Positions 45,720-56,739 of a DNA stretch of 64,000 bases are shown piece after piece. Source of the stretch: Synaphobranchus kaupii (taxonomy: Eukaryota > Chordata > Actinopteri > Anguilliformes > Synaphobranchidae). Position numbers and translations under genes: made by a program. Location: contig CM056378.1 of NCBI GenBank assembly GCA_029718625.1, forward strand, positions 66,239,027 to 66,303,026. Reading direction: 5' to 3'. The notes beneath the pieces are model-generated. The model worked only from the letters and a program-made list of their open reading frames with translations, ran no database searches and was not told where the DNA came from. Position 1 is the first letter of the stretch, and each line of letters begins with the position of its first letter.

Positions 45720-46780
45720 ACAGGGCGCCCTTTATCGGGCGGCGCCCTTTATCGGGCACGTCCTCTTTCGACCATATTTGAACTTCCTCGAGAGCTGATT
45801 TGCCAACGAAAAAAAGAAAACCAGTATTTCCCACCCACTTCAAACCAAACAAGGTATGTATCCGCTCATTTTCAGGAATATTTAACGATAATTACACATT
45901 TTATGAGCCTTTTTATCACGCCCCCCTATGTGAAAAAAATGTCCGAAATCTGATTCTACTTCTGCGCTGGTGTACTACACTGCATAGTCTTGTTAGCCAG
46001 CTATTTAGCCAATATATTGGTTATTCAAACGGTATCTTTCTTGATGAAATAAACTATTAATTGATTCTTAAAACAACAATAATCATGAGCTTGTTTATGG
46101 ATTACAACAGCCGCCCGATAATGGGCGCCCTTTCTTTGGCAGTCTCGTCTCATCTTAAAGACGTTAAAACGAAAAAAGAAACACGTTATTGGCTTAAAAG
46201 TTAACATCGTTTTTGTAAAGAAATACATCCAATGCGATTGAGCCTATCTCTTTTAAGCCAATAAACGATAGTTGTCTCCCCTTTTTTGACATTACTGTCT
46301 CATCTAAAAGACATTAAAACAAAAAACTACCGGTCACGTCTACATGTTTAATATTGGCTTAAAACTTAGTTTATCGTTTTGTGAAGAAATAGACCCAATA
46401 TTGACATCTTTCGGACTGTCAGGTAAACTATCCAGTTAGCCAGCTATTTTGCCAACATATTGGTTATTCAAACTGTATCTTTCTTGATGAAATAAACTAT
46501 TAATTGATTATTAAAACAACAATATTCGTGAGCTTGTTTATGCACTACAAGAGCCGCCCGATAAAGGGCGCCCCTTTTTTGACAGTACTTTCTCATCTAA
46601 AAGACGTTAAAACAAAAAAACTACCGGTCACATCTACATGGTTATTGGCTTAAAAGTTAGCTTATCGTTTTGTGAACCTAATAAATATAATATGTTCAAT
46701 GGTATATGCCCGAATAATATCAGTATCGTATGTTGATCACAAAAATGTCTGGTTTCCGCCCGATAACCGGGTTCGGTACG
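45720..46780. repeat. GC-rich palindrome boxes in a 445-bp tandem array
   Basis: Box GCGCCCTTTATCGGGC occurs twice in tandem at 45724-45757. Its reverse complement occurs as CCGCCCGATAATGGGCGCCC at 46111 and CCGCCCGATAAAGGGCGCCC at 46554, with a relic CCGCCCGATAACCGGG at 46756. DNA around the last boxes is tandemly duplicated with a 445-bp period (GATGAAATAAACTATTAATT at about 46045 and 46489; TCTCATCTAAAAGACATTAA-type words three times). It may be a DNA transposon with these as ends, but no target duplication is clear. Confidence 0.65.
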
Positions 46781-46784
46781 CTAC

Positions 46785-47465
46785 ATCATAGCCTATATTA
46801 TGTACGATAACATGAGCATAAAATAGTATTTCACCATCTGCAAAATGCTGCCACATCTTCAATGAACATCGGTAGCCTACATCAACAATAAATTTAACAA
46901 TTGCACTACAGTATGTGAAATGCACTTAAAATGCGAAAATAACAATAGGGCTATCAAACATATTGGAAAGACAGTGCTCCAGTGGAAACACGAACGTACA
47001 TATGTAGCCAGCGAGACGAACGGCATTTTAGATGCAAAAATACTTACATATCCGGAAAGGGAAACTCCCCTTCCTAATGCATTTTCTATAGAGCTTGCGT
47101 AATACCAGACCGTTAAAACGAAAACTGCCGTTATGCTGGGCTGTAGTAAATTGTTCAAAGCACCCAAAAAGACATGGCATATACCGTTGCTAAGGTTATA
47201 ATGTACTCTATTGGATAAAAAAGCCGACAATTAAACCAGAATGAACTGTAATGAATGAGACAACCTTGTAGGGCATGGGGGTATTATGAGTCGACGTTTC
47301 AGATAGTGTAATAGTGGTATAAAGTGTTGTATATTTCTCAAACCGATTATACAAGACAATAAATGACCACTGAATTTTGAAAGGAACATCTCGATGTGTA
47401 AAATCAATGGTAGGATTGTATATTTATTTCATATTTAGTAGCATATATTACTAGTAGAATACATG
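46785..47465. other. Unassigned A/T-rich interval
   Basis: A minus-strand open frame of 117 codons (47230-46877) is hydrophobic but matches nothing I know and lies in repeat-like DNA, so it is not called as a gene. Confidence 0.35.
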
Positions 47466-47469
47466 GTAC

Positions 47470-48127
47470 ACTCTAAAAAAAAAGCGGGTGCCAACTAGAA
47501 CCTTAAAGGGTTCTCTGGCTTGTCCCTGTGGGGGGAACCTTTTTAAGTTCTAGGTAGAACCTTCTTGGAAGGGTCAATGAATTCAACTCTTCAACAAACG
47601 TCATTACAAAATTAACCATAATATTTTGGATGAAATTATAACAAATATACCAACTAAGGCAGAATATGTACACTTAAACGATAAAGGAGATCCTGGATAC
47701 ATGTACAAACATTCACAAATACAGTTTAAAATATTGGGAAACATTTCTTTTTGAGGGTAAGAATGGGATCCTCATGTTATTCATATTTATTTTGTAATTC
47801 ATTCATATTTTTTCAACAATTCAGTATTTATAATATTCATTAATAAAACATGTTCTCATTCTTACTTGCTTCATTCTCAGTTGAACTTGCATCCTTCTCA
47901 GACTTGGGCTCAGTCTTTCACAGTCAAACATTTGTTGTACAGAGTTCAGGTGACAGTGGCTCAGTAAATTAAGGAACAGGCCTAGTAACCACAAGATTGC
48001 ATGTTCGATTCCCACCTGGTGATGCACTGCCACTGTGTGTAAGCGTCATTATTATTTTAAAAATGGCTTATCTGGGTTTGTGTGTGATTTTTTACTAGGC
48101 TCGTTTGCCACCTAAATGGAACTCAGA
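47470..48127 (+). mobile_element. Large palindromic repeat, left arm (GGGTTCT/AGAACC ends)
   Basis: The outer part is rich in AACCTTAAAGGGTTCT and TTCTAGGTAGAACCTTC, typical of Angel-like fish palindromes. The inner part (47830-48010) is the reverse complement of 53900-54075, including a tRNA-like stretch (CAGTGGCTCAGTAAATTAAG, then TGCATGTTCGATTCCCACC). The matching arm is 53658-54640. No transposase is present. Confidence 0.65.
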
Positions 48128-48637
48128 CCTGTAGCATAGTGGTTAAAGGTTGTATCAGCGATTTTGGGTCGAAACATAAATGATCACATTCATCTGATTT
48201 TTCCTCACGATCCGCTAGCTGCCCGCCCCATAAGCAGGCCGTCAAAAAACCGCGTCTCTGTAGGCAGCCTATGCTCCGAGATCGTACACAAAAACAAATG
48301 GTACTACCAACCACTCAAAACCAAAATAAACAGTATTCCAACCAATCACCGACAAGGGGTGGGTGATACTAATACGCTAATACTCTTATCTCGCTGAAAT
48401 CTTGACGGATTTACAAACGGTTTGGTTTCTTACAAACGTTATTAACGTGGTTATAATTCTGGATGCTTGAACACTATTTTTTAAAACATAACATAATTGG
48501 CTCTGAGCTGGAGCTGGCTCTGTTTGTTTGGGATTTCGCTTCAGAAGTGACGTCACCCAAAATCGCTGATACAACCTTTAATGAGCAGGACTTTGAAGTT
48601 ATTGATGTCAAGTTCAAATCGCACTGCATCCCGAATT
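48128..48637 (+). mobile_element. SINE interrupted by a 431-bp element
   Basis: Leaving out 48147-48581, the sequence reads GTAGCATAGTGGTTAATGAG followed by AGTTATTGATGTCAAGTTCA and AATCGCACTGC: an A box and a B box at tRNA-like spacing. The insertion hit a TTAA in the A box. The SINE is then cut off by the L1 target site at 48638. Confidence 0.6.
48147..48577. mobile_element. TTAA-flanked MITE, 431 bp
   Basis: TTAA at 48143-48146 and 48578-48581 flanks perfect inverted repeats AGGTTGTATCAGCGATTTTG and its complement at the right end. TTAA duplication points to piggyBac-type transposition. The interior is non-coding. The perfect inverted repeats suggest a fairly recent insertion. Confidence 0.85.
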
Positions 48638-49447
48638 GAAGTTTGTGGGGTTTTTTAAATTTATTTTTATACTTTATTTTGCATTTTTCAAGTTATATAA
48701 CAAACAGTTAAATACAAAACATACAAAATATAAACCCCCCCTCCCTCCGAGGCTCAAGAAATCGAAAACAAACAGAATACAAATGAAAAAACAGAAGACT
48801 AGATAGGGACATCACATCTTCAGTTCAAATGCAGCAGATGTTTTTGAATTCTATACAGCAGAGTGCCTATATACAAATAAATACTGTGGTTACAATCATG
48901 TAAACAAAACTTTCAAGTAAAGGGGAAATCTTTGACAAAGTCTATGAAAGGGCTCCAGGTTAAAGTGAAGTTTTTGCAAGCTCCGCACACTGTATATCTG
49001 AGCTTCTCCAGAGGAAGAAGAGAGAGTACCTCTCTTAACAACTGCAAAAATGATGGGGCTTTATTTGATTTCCAGTTAAAAAGAATGAATCTGCGAGCTA
49101 TCAGGCCGGGAGGCAAACGCTAAGGCATTTGCCTTTAGGGTTGTGACCCTGCAATTTGGGGGCGGAATACCAAAAATAGCTGTATGAAAATAGGGGGTTA
49201 TGGTTTTGTTACATATATGTGTAAATACATCAAATATTCCTCCCCAATAGCTATGGAGAGATTGGCACGACCAGAACATGTGTCCCAGTGTAGCTGGACT
49301 GTGTTTGCACCTCGGACAGCCAGGGTCTAAGGTGGAAAAGAGTCCGGCAATTTTATCTCCTGAGTAATGGAGATGGTGAAGGACCCTAAATTGAATTAGA
49401 CCGTGTCGGACACACAGCGAGGAGGTGTGTATACAGGTTAAGCTATC

Positions 49448-52141
49448 TCACCAAGCATCCACAGAAAGCTCTACACCCAGGTCTCTCTCCCATGCAGCTT
49501 TTGTTTTGTCCCAGGATATCTGCTTCAATGTCTGAATCATTTTGTAAACCGTGGAAACACATTTCTTCACAAAGGGATCTAATTCAAGGATATAATCTAA
49601 TTGGTTCTTGGGTGGAATGTGAGGGAAAGAGGGAAATACTTTCTTAGTAAGACTACGGATTTGAAGGTACCTAAAAAAATGGGATCTGGGTATGTTGTGG
49701 TCTTTAGTAAGTATTTCAAATGAGATAAACGTGTCTTCACAAAATAGGTCACATAAAAACACCAGTCCATTCCCATGCCAATGTTGAAAGGCCTTATCCA
49801 ACACAGATGATGGAAAGAATTGATTATTTGCTACCGGAAAAAACCTGCTTGCTTGTTTAAATCCAAAATGCCTCCTGAACTGTAACCATATCCTGAGTGA
49901 GGTTTTAACCACCGGGTTTGTTAGCTGTACAGTATGACTATATGGTAGTGAGGAAGTGAGTATCGGAAAGGGATTGGATAGGAGTTCCATATGAACCCAG
50001 TCCGGACCTTGTTTATTCTCATATGTATATGCCCAATGTAAACATTTCACAATATTCGCAGCCCAGTAGTAACAAATAAAGCTAGGCAGGCCCAATCCCC
50101 CTGCCTCCTTGGGGACCTCTAAATAAAAAAATTTCATCCTGGGGTTCGAATTATTCCAAATAAACGATGAGATTAGTCTGTCTAATTGTTGAAAGGTTGT
50201 CTTGGGTATAAATATGGGAATCATTTGAAAAAGATAGAGAAACCTAGACAAGATTGTCATTTTAACTATATTAATGCAGCCTGCTAACGAAATGGGTAAT
50301 GTTGACCATTTTTTAAAATCTTGTTTCGTTCGTTCAAATAATATTTTAAAATTATGATTATACAGCTCCCCCATTGTATGAGTGACCTTGATCCCTAGAT
50401 ATGTAAATACAGCGCATTCAAGTTTAAATGGGAAGTTAGAGTAATCCCTGTACGCTTGGCTAACTGTAAAAAGTAAGCTCTTTGAGTAGTTCAGTTTGTA
50501 ACCTGACAGATGGCCAAATTTATCTAGGAGAAGCAATAGTTTCGGTATAGATTCTGTTGGGTTGGAAATATATAACAGCAGGTCATCCGCATAAAGTGAC
50601 ACCTTATGAGATTTGCTGCCCCAGGTGATACCACTGATGCCACAATCCGCTCTAAGAGCAATTGCGAGGGGCTCAATCGCCAAATCGAATAAATAGGGGG
50701 ATAGGCTGCAGGCCCCTATGAAGCGGAAAATAGCCAGAAATAACATTATTCGTCCGTACAGCAGCTGTCGGTGAGCAATATAATATTTTAATCCATGTTA
50801 GGAATGAAGAACCAAAACCAAAAGTTTCTAGGACAGCGAACAGGTATTTCCATTCGACGCGGTCAAACGCCTTCTCAGCGTCTAGAGAAATCACCACCTC
50901 TGTCTGTTCTGCCGAATCTGGTGAGTACAGATGTTCCCCCACTGCTGTACAGATTTCAGGGATAGTGTTCATGGCTGCAGATTGTCTAATTTGATGGGAT
51001 AAGAGTTTTCCAGCCTTCTCTCCATGCTCGTAAAATGTCTGTTTTGATCTAAAAAATAATTGTTCCGTCTGTTTAATGGAGAGATTGTCAAATTCCGTTT
51101 TCAATAACAATTTTTCCTTGTAAAGCTCAGGTGTCGGGAGTTAGCATATGAACGGTCTACTTCTGCTATACTATGGGACAGATCTAACAAACGCTGTTTA
51201 CGGTTCCTTCTCTCGTATGCTGTGTATGTGATTATCTGGCCCCTCAGGTAAGCTTTAAGAGCCTCCGAGACAGTGGTCAGTGGCATGCCCGGGGCACAGT
51301 TGAGTTCCATAAATATATCTATTTGCTGGGAGAGAAGTTTTTTAAAAGAATCCCTGGACAGTAACAGAGGGTTGAACCACCAGGTACGTCGAGGTCTAGG
51401 GCAGCCTAGGAAGCCTACATCTAATTGCACAGGACTATGGTCAGAAATGACTATGCTATTATACTGGCTTCCCTTGACTATAGGAAGGATCCTATTATCC
51501 ACAAGGAAAAAGTAAATCCTAGAGTAGGAGTGGTGTACTGGGGAAAAAAAAGTATTGTTTAGTAGTTGGGTTGTCTCTTCTCTAGGGGTCATAAAGAGCG
51601 TATGAATCAATAAATGAATGAATAACAGCACCAGCTTTAGAGATCTTACTATTAGGTCTAGGATTTGATCTATCCAGATATGGGTGCAATACGCAGTTAA
51701 GATCTCCCCCCAATATCAATTGGTAGTCACTGAGATCTGGAAGGGCTGCTATGAAATTAGAAAAAAAAGTGGGTCGTCCCAGTTTGGACCATATACATTA
51801 GCTAGTACCACCTGTGTGCCATATAGGCTGCCCGTCACAATCACATATCTCCCCTTGGTGTCAGAAACAGTCAACAACGGAATGAATGGAATACCCTTCC
51901 TAATCAAAATGGCCGTGCCCCGCGTCCTATTCTCATTCCTCGAACAGAAAGTTTGTCCTATCCAAGCTTTCTTTAGCCTTGCCTGTTCACTTGATTGGAG
52001 GTGTGTTTCCTGCAGGAACATAATGTCAGAGCCCAAAGATTTCAAGTGTGCAAAAACCCTACTACGCTTCACTGGATTATGAATTCCCTTTATGTTCCAG
52101 CTCAAGAAGCGAATGCAACCTACAGTTTTTGTGTCAGACAT
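49448..52141 (-). pseudogene. L1 ORF2: endonuclease and reverse transcriptase with deletions and shifts
   Basis: ORF2 supplies the nicking endonuclease and reverse transcriptase. Visible: APE endonuclease motifs RFLSWNIKGIHNP, FLQETHL, NVYGPN and SDHSPV (52141-51450); a linker; RT motif SLDAEKAFDRVEW (50880); LSPYLFDLAIEPLA; an intact SLYADDLLLY box (50615); then a long C-terminal part to 49448. Breaks: a shift near 51740, a shift near 51105, loss of a large block of early RT between NTIPEI and the SLDAEKAF motif, and a shift near 50730. The copy is therefore inactive although both its key motifs remain. Confidence 0.88.
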
Positions 52142-52454
52142 CCTTCAAATATGAACAATGAGAAAAACAAAAAACAAAAACAAGAAGTCCCTCTCTACTA
52201 ACTAAAACACAAAAATGGAGCCTCAGAAACCCATGCTGATCTACCACCCCTTTTGAGATCGCATCCCTCACTTCTAGTGTAACGTAGCAAATAACCATAT
52301 AAAGCCCTCTCACTAGCCCTGACCAGGGTGAACACTGAACATATGTAGACTAAATACCCCGTTGTCCTGGTACCTTAGGTCTATTAGCTGCCAGCCGCTT
52401 AGCTGCCGATATCAGTCCGATAAAAAGAAAAATTGCCTTGCAAATGGGACATCG

Positions 52455-52455
<1 letters not shown>

Positions 52456-52493
<38 letters not shown>

Positions 52494-52499
52494 CGTCTG

Positions 52500-52530
<31 letters not shown>
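52456..52530. repeat. (TA)n microsatellite, two tracts
   Basis: TA tracts at about 52457-52491 and 52502-52530, split by ACGTCTGGA. They lie between ORF1 and ORF2 of the L1. Confidence 0.93.
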
Positions 52531-52533
<3 letters not shown>

Positions 52534-52686
52534 AAGAAAAAAAAAGGCAACATTACCCGTGAAACTCAAATTGTGGACGTAAATAAATAAAATGAAATCG
52601 TACCCTGTTATCCTGGTGCCATTGTTCCGTTAGCCGCTAGCCGCTTAGCCGCCAATGTCAGCCAGGGTTCGACAACATCTCACTGT

Positions 52687-53493
52687 TCATTGAACTAAGG
52701 CTTTTAGATTCTTCTTGATGTAATCCATCGCTGCAGATGGGTCCTCGAACTGCTTATCTTGGCCGGATGGTGAAGTGATCCGAAGTACTGCGGGAAACTG
52801 GATTCCAAACTTGACGCCCTGGCAGCTCCGAAGGAGCCGCTTAGCTTCGGAGAAGGTCGCTCTCTTTTTCGCCACTGCCGCGGTGTAGTCAGGGAAGATT
52901 CTCACTCTCTTACCATGTAGGGTTATCGGGGGCGACCGAGCAGCTTTTCGGAAAACCTCCTCTCTTTCATGGAAGTAGTGAAACGCTACCACGACAATTC
53001 TGGGGGGTTCTCCTTCGTTGGGAGCGGGCCGCAGGCTGCGGTGGGCCCGGTCGAGGGTCGGAGTGAAGTTGAGGCCTAGTAGCCCCTGTAGCATCTTGGC
53101 GATGGTGACTGTAGGCCTCTGGTCGCCACTGGTATCAAGTCCCTCTTTTATCCCCACAATGCGTGCATTACACCGGCGTTGTCACCCCTCCAGATCGTCT
53201 ATCTTTAGGCGTAGTGTAGATATTTCAGATTTTAGGCGACTGATGTCCTCCTCCGCACTCGCTGTCTTGTCTGAGTATGTATTCAGACCGTCCTCCAGAT
53301 CCCTCAGATGGGTCTCTTGTTTCGCCATATCATCCCTTATCGAGTCAATCCGTGCCAAGATCTTGCTCTCGCTGTTTGCGATGGCTGCCATCACTCCGGA
53401 CAAGTCTACAGATTCCCCGTCCGAGGTCTCCTGAGTCTCAATCGAGCCCGAGGCATTTGGGGCCCGGTCTTTGACGGTTTTACCTTTGCTCAT
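52687..53493 (-). pseudogene. L1 ORF1 with one in-frame stop
   Basis: ORF1 protein is the RNA-binding chaperone of L1 particles. The N-terminal part has an acidic region and a coiled coil (ARIDSIRDDMAKQETHLRDL, EEDISRLKSEISTLRLKIDD). The RNA-recognition and C-terminal domains follow (LDRAHRSLRPAPNEGEPPRI, FHEREEVFRKAARSPPI, YTAAVAKKRATFSEAKRLL, DYIKKNLKAL). A single TGA at 53182-53184, where an Arg codon would suit, separates two halves that are in the same frame. Length, about 268 codons, is near normal for fish L1. Confidence 0.85.
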
Positions 53494-53657
53494 CGCGTCG
53501 TCAAATCGGTCAACTCAATATATTGTGTGTCAAACCTAATTTATCCGGGGTAGTTTAAAAAAAAGTATTACATTCATAAAAGTTTCACCCTGGTCAGGAG
53601 CTCGGTACAAACACGTCTTCACATGTTGCTGCTCACTAGCGCCCACCGAAGTTTGTG

Positions 53658-54640
53658 TTTTAAACATCTTTAAACAACACCTACTTTAAATGGTTGATCC
53701 TCTATAAACATCTCTAGAAATGTTTAAAGCATTAAATAAATTCTGAGATGTAGATTAGATTTGCATGTAAGATGTGTCACTCAGTTCTGTTCACTAATCA
53801 CTATGCTACTGATCTAAAACCTCATGCAAGGCAAACAAACCCAAAATCCCAAAGCCTACAAAATAACACATTTAAAAGAGTTGAATTCACAATTAGATTA
53901 GATTCCCACCAGCTGGGAATCGAACATGCAATGTTGGGGTTAGTAGTCCTGTTCCTTAATCACAGAGCCACTGTCACTCAAACTCCAATGGACAAATGTT
54001 AGCCCTTCAACCCAAGTCAAATTGCGAGTAAGAACAATGGTCTGACTGAAGAAAGTCCTACTGAGAATGAAGCAAGTCTGAATGAAAACAAAGGGCGCAA
54101 TTTTCAGGCTCTTACTCATGTGTGCTAAGGCAAGCGGTGTGACATGGAATATGGAATGCTCTGAGTATACTGTATGTGTAGACATTCAGCATTCCATTCC
54201 ATATTCCATGCCACATTTTTACCACACCGCCTGTCATAGCGCACAGCGCATTGGAGTAAGAGCCTGAAAATTGTGCCCAAAGTGTTCTAAAATAGATGCT
54301 GTATATCAGATTATTGACAAAACATCAAGGCTAATGTTAAAGTTTAAACACTAATGTACATTAACACTAACACTGACACCTATTTAAAATAAAGACAAAT
54401 AATATTTTAGCAATATACATGTATGAAAAAATTGTAAAAAAATGGTTCTATGTAGAACCCTTTCACCTTCCAAAGAGTTTTTTTTGGAAGGTTCTACCTA
54501 GAACCCTCTATGAAGGGTTCTGATTAGAACTATTTTTTTTCCCCAAAAGGGTTCTTCAGATGAAAAGGGTTCTAGACATAACCATTTGCCTTCCTAAGAA
54601 CCCTTGAAAAATCATTCCTTCTAAAAAGGGTTATTTGGAA
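53658..54640 (+). mobile_element. Large palindromic repeat, right arm
   Basis: 53904-54075 is the reverse complement of the left arm (GGGAATCGAACATGCAATGT, GTCCTGTTCCTTAATCACAG, AGAATGAAGCAAGTC). 54440-54620 repeats GGTTCTATGTAGAACCC, GAAGGTTCTACCTAGAACCC and AAGGGTTCT. A MITE sits at 54093-54278. The L1 and SINE account for most of the distance between arms. Confidence 0.65.
54093..54278. mobile_element. 186-bp foldback MITE
   Basis: GGGCGCAATTTTCAGGCTCT at the left and AGAGCCTGAAAATTGTGCCC at the right are inverted repeats. The centre is also palindromic (GGAATATGGAATGCT against AGCATTCCATTCCATATTCC). AAA flanks both sides, suggesting a 3-bp duplication. GGGC...GCCC ends suggest a Harbinger-type origin, which is inference. 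Confidence 0.8.
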
Positions 54641-54879
54641 GAAAATGTCACACATGGGTAGGTATAGACTAGGTGGGGGGTTGCTTGTTAAATGGACTTG
54701 CTACAGGGAAATAGTGACACTTAGAAACTCTGTATTCGGCAGAAATCATCACAAATCGTCTATCAATAAAGTTAAAACACAGAGTTTGTGATTTCCACTA
54801 ATAGTTTGGCTGCAGTAGCAACGAATGTCTCAGTTGAGCAAAAAGGTGATGACGGCGTCACCTTCACTATGCATGTACG

Positions 54880-55135
54880 CAAAGGGGTTAAAAACAGCAG
54901 GAACATGGCCACAGGTTAGGGAAGTGTTAATAATGGAGGACAGATATGTAAGGAGCTCACCGGATATAGACTGGAGGACTGCTGAAGGGATGGGGTCCAG
55001 TGGGCAGGTGGTTGCTCGATAGTGCGTCACAAGTTGGAATACATCAGTGTCCTCCAGAGTATTGAAGGACGACAGTGTAGGGATGAGTTCGGTATGGGGG
55101 ATGCGGGGTGTCACTAGATGCATGAAGGAGGGGAG
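54880..55135 (-). pseudogene. L2-type LINE ORF2 fragment upstream of RT
   Basis: The minus strand encodes LSSFNTLEDTDVFQLVTHYR, ATTCPLDPIPSAVLQSIS and SSIINTSLTCGHVPAVF. This is the conserved stretch just before the NYRPVSLL motif in fish L2 ORF2. It ends abruptly in unrelated sequence at about 54880, and no RT follows. Adjacent DNA on the right belongs to a Tc1-like transposase. Confidence 0.72.
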
Positions 55136-55224
55136 GCCCTTTCCTATTTCAGAATGACAATACCCCGTGCACAAATCGAGGTCCATACAGAAATAGTTTG
55201 TCGAGATTGGTAGGTAAGAACTTG

Positions 55225-55345
55225 ACTGGCCTGCACAGAGCCCTGAACTCAACCCCATCAAACACCATTGGAATGAATTGGAAAGCTGACTGCAAGCACT
55301 AATGCTCTTCTGCCTGAATGGAAACAAATCCACACTGTTAAAAAC
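55225..55345 (+). pseudogene. Tc1-like transposase C-terminal fragment
   Basis: The plus strand encodes DWPAQSPELNPIKHHWNELE, the conserved region holding the third acidic residue (final Glu region) of DDE/DDD Tc1-mariner catalytic domains. A stop follows, then ALMLFCLNGNKSTL-like text in a shifted frame. Only this C-terminal scrap is present. It joins the L2 fragment directly. Confidence 0.78.
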
Positions 55346-55394
55346 ATTAATTGAAATCATATGTTGTTCCATGTGGCACAATCTCTTCACATGC

Positions 55395-55985
55395 TAAGAT
55401 GAAGAAACACAGGGCCAAGTTGCATTAAATAATTTAGGAATGTTTGGATAGAATTGCTTTGGAATAGAGCTAGTTTATTTAGGGTGAGATACGATAGGCA
55501 ATATTGTTAGTTGTAACTTGGCCACATTTTGATATCAATACTTTAAAAGGCAGGCCTAGTTTTTGCAAGTTGGAATTAAGGACTTATAGACAGCGCTCTG
55601 TAGGCTATTCGTGAGTAACTTGGCTTTTTTAAATTTACGTCAGAGACGTTTTTGATCACTTATTTTTGATGGCTAATGCATGAAGATAATGACATCAAGA
55701 GAGACATGCATAGCCTACAGAATACATGCATTCAAAATGCAGACATGCATAACCATAACGCCCTGTACTGACGAGAATGAGAACATTTCTCTTATTACCG
55801 ATTTACACATTTACATTAAACGAGTTTGTAGATGGGCTGTATTTAATGTCTAATGAAATACAATGTTTAGTTTTCTCTAGTGCAATGGATGTATAAGGCA
55901 TGTTGATTCGCTTCGTAGTAGCCTAGCTTGTACCTGCTTCCTGACTAGCAGCTGACTGACGTTTCTCTGGAAAAACTAATGTTGG
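55395..55985 (-). repeat. Dispersed repeat, inverted copy of 11340-11925
   Basis: Reads in reverse complement to 11340-11925 over most of its length (GGCAATATTGTTAGTTGTAA, GGCAGGCCTAGTTTTTGCAA, AACCATAACGCCCTGTACTG). It gives a second sample of an unclassified family of about 590 bp. Confidence 0.6.
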
Positions 55986-55989
55986 CTAA

Positions 55990-56739
55990 TGTCGGGTAAG
56001 TGAGGACTAGGTAAAATGTGTATTATCTGAATCCAGCGGTTCCAACAGTCAATACCCTTGTTAAAACGTTCGGCACTCTGAATACTGAACACAAGCGATA
56101 TTGCGTGCTAGAACCCCTCACTTAACCTACATTCAAAATAAATTTTACGTGATTTAATTTAATAATTATTATTAAAAATTACAATCATCAATTAAATCGC
56201 CAAATTTGTTAATAGGTAAGTCGAACAGTATCCTGGTGGATCAACCAACAAGCCAAAACAAAGTCTAAATCAGGTCTTGAGATTAAGTAATTTTATTAAG
56301 CGAAAACAGTCAATTGGAATAATGAATTGAAATCATACATTCACTAAGGAATGTAGGCTGACTACTTATAATTCACAAAAGTGAAGGCATTAAACCAGAC
56401 ATTAATTAGGAAATACCAGTAAAGAGAGAGATAAGCCAAAAATTGCCAATATTATTTACCCTCCAGCTGAACAGGAACAAAAGGAAACGCACGAGGAACC
56501 AAAAAGAATGACTTCTTCACCAAACAAACTCCAAACAGACTAAATTATTTTTCTGCGGTGCAACTATAAAATACCTCCACAGGAAGACCATCCCTGTCCT
56601 GATTGGGTTAAGGTATGGGGGAGGGGGGGAGAGGGGTCATTTATGACAAAGACTGGCTTATCTTTGATGTTGGGGGGTTGAGAGACAGAGAGCGACAGAG
56701 AGCGACAGAGATAGAGAGAAGAGGGGAAATATTAGATAT
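55990..56739. other. Unassigned interval ending in a purine-rich tract
   Basis: No gene is recognised. An AATAAA signal reads on the minus strand at 56292-56297 (AATAAAATTACTTAATC), which could end transcripts of the unit described at 58851-60529. A G/A-rich stretch runs from 56615 to 56730. Confidence 0.4.

Larger units (their letters stand above)
48648..53647 (-). mobile_element. L1-clade LINE, 5,000 bp with target-site duplication
   Basis: The element is bracketed by identical 10-bp repeats GAAGTTTGTG (48638-48647 and 53648-53657). On the minus strand it has a 5' UTR, ORF1 (53493-52687), ORF2 (52141-49448, broken), a 3' UTR, an AATAAAG signal near 48675 and an A-rich end. The intact ends and duplication show a standard target-primed insertion of a near full-length copy. 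The deletion in ORF2 makes it shorter than a typical 6-kb L1. Confidence 0.9.

Noticed and set aside
46877..47230. 117-codon hydrophobic minus-strand frame
   Set aside because: No domain, no homologous pattern, and it lies in A/T-rich repeat-like DNA.
47920..48010. Functional tRNA gene in the palindrome arms
   Set aside because: Both arms carry the tRNA-like stretch in inverted copies without a proper 3' half.
54830..55390. 186-codon minus-strand frame as one gene
   Set aside because: Only the middle matches L2 ORF2; the N-terminal third is the reverse strand of a Tc1-like transposase fragment.
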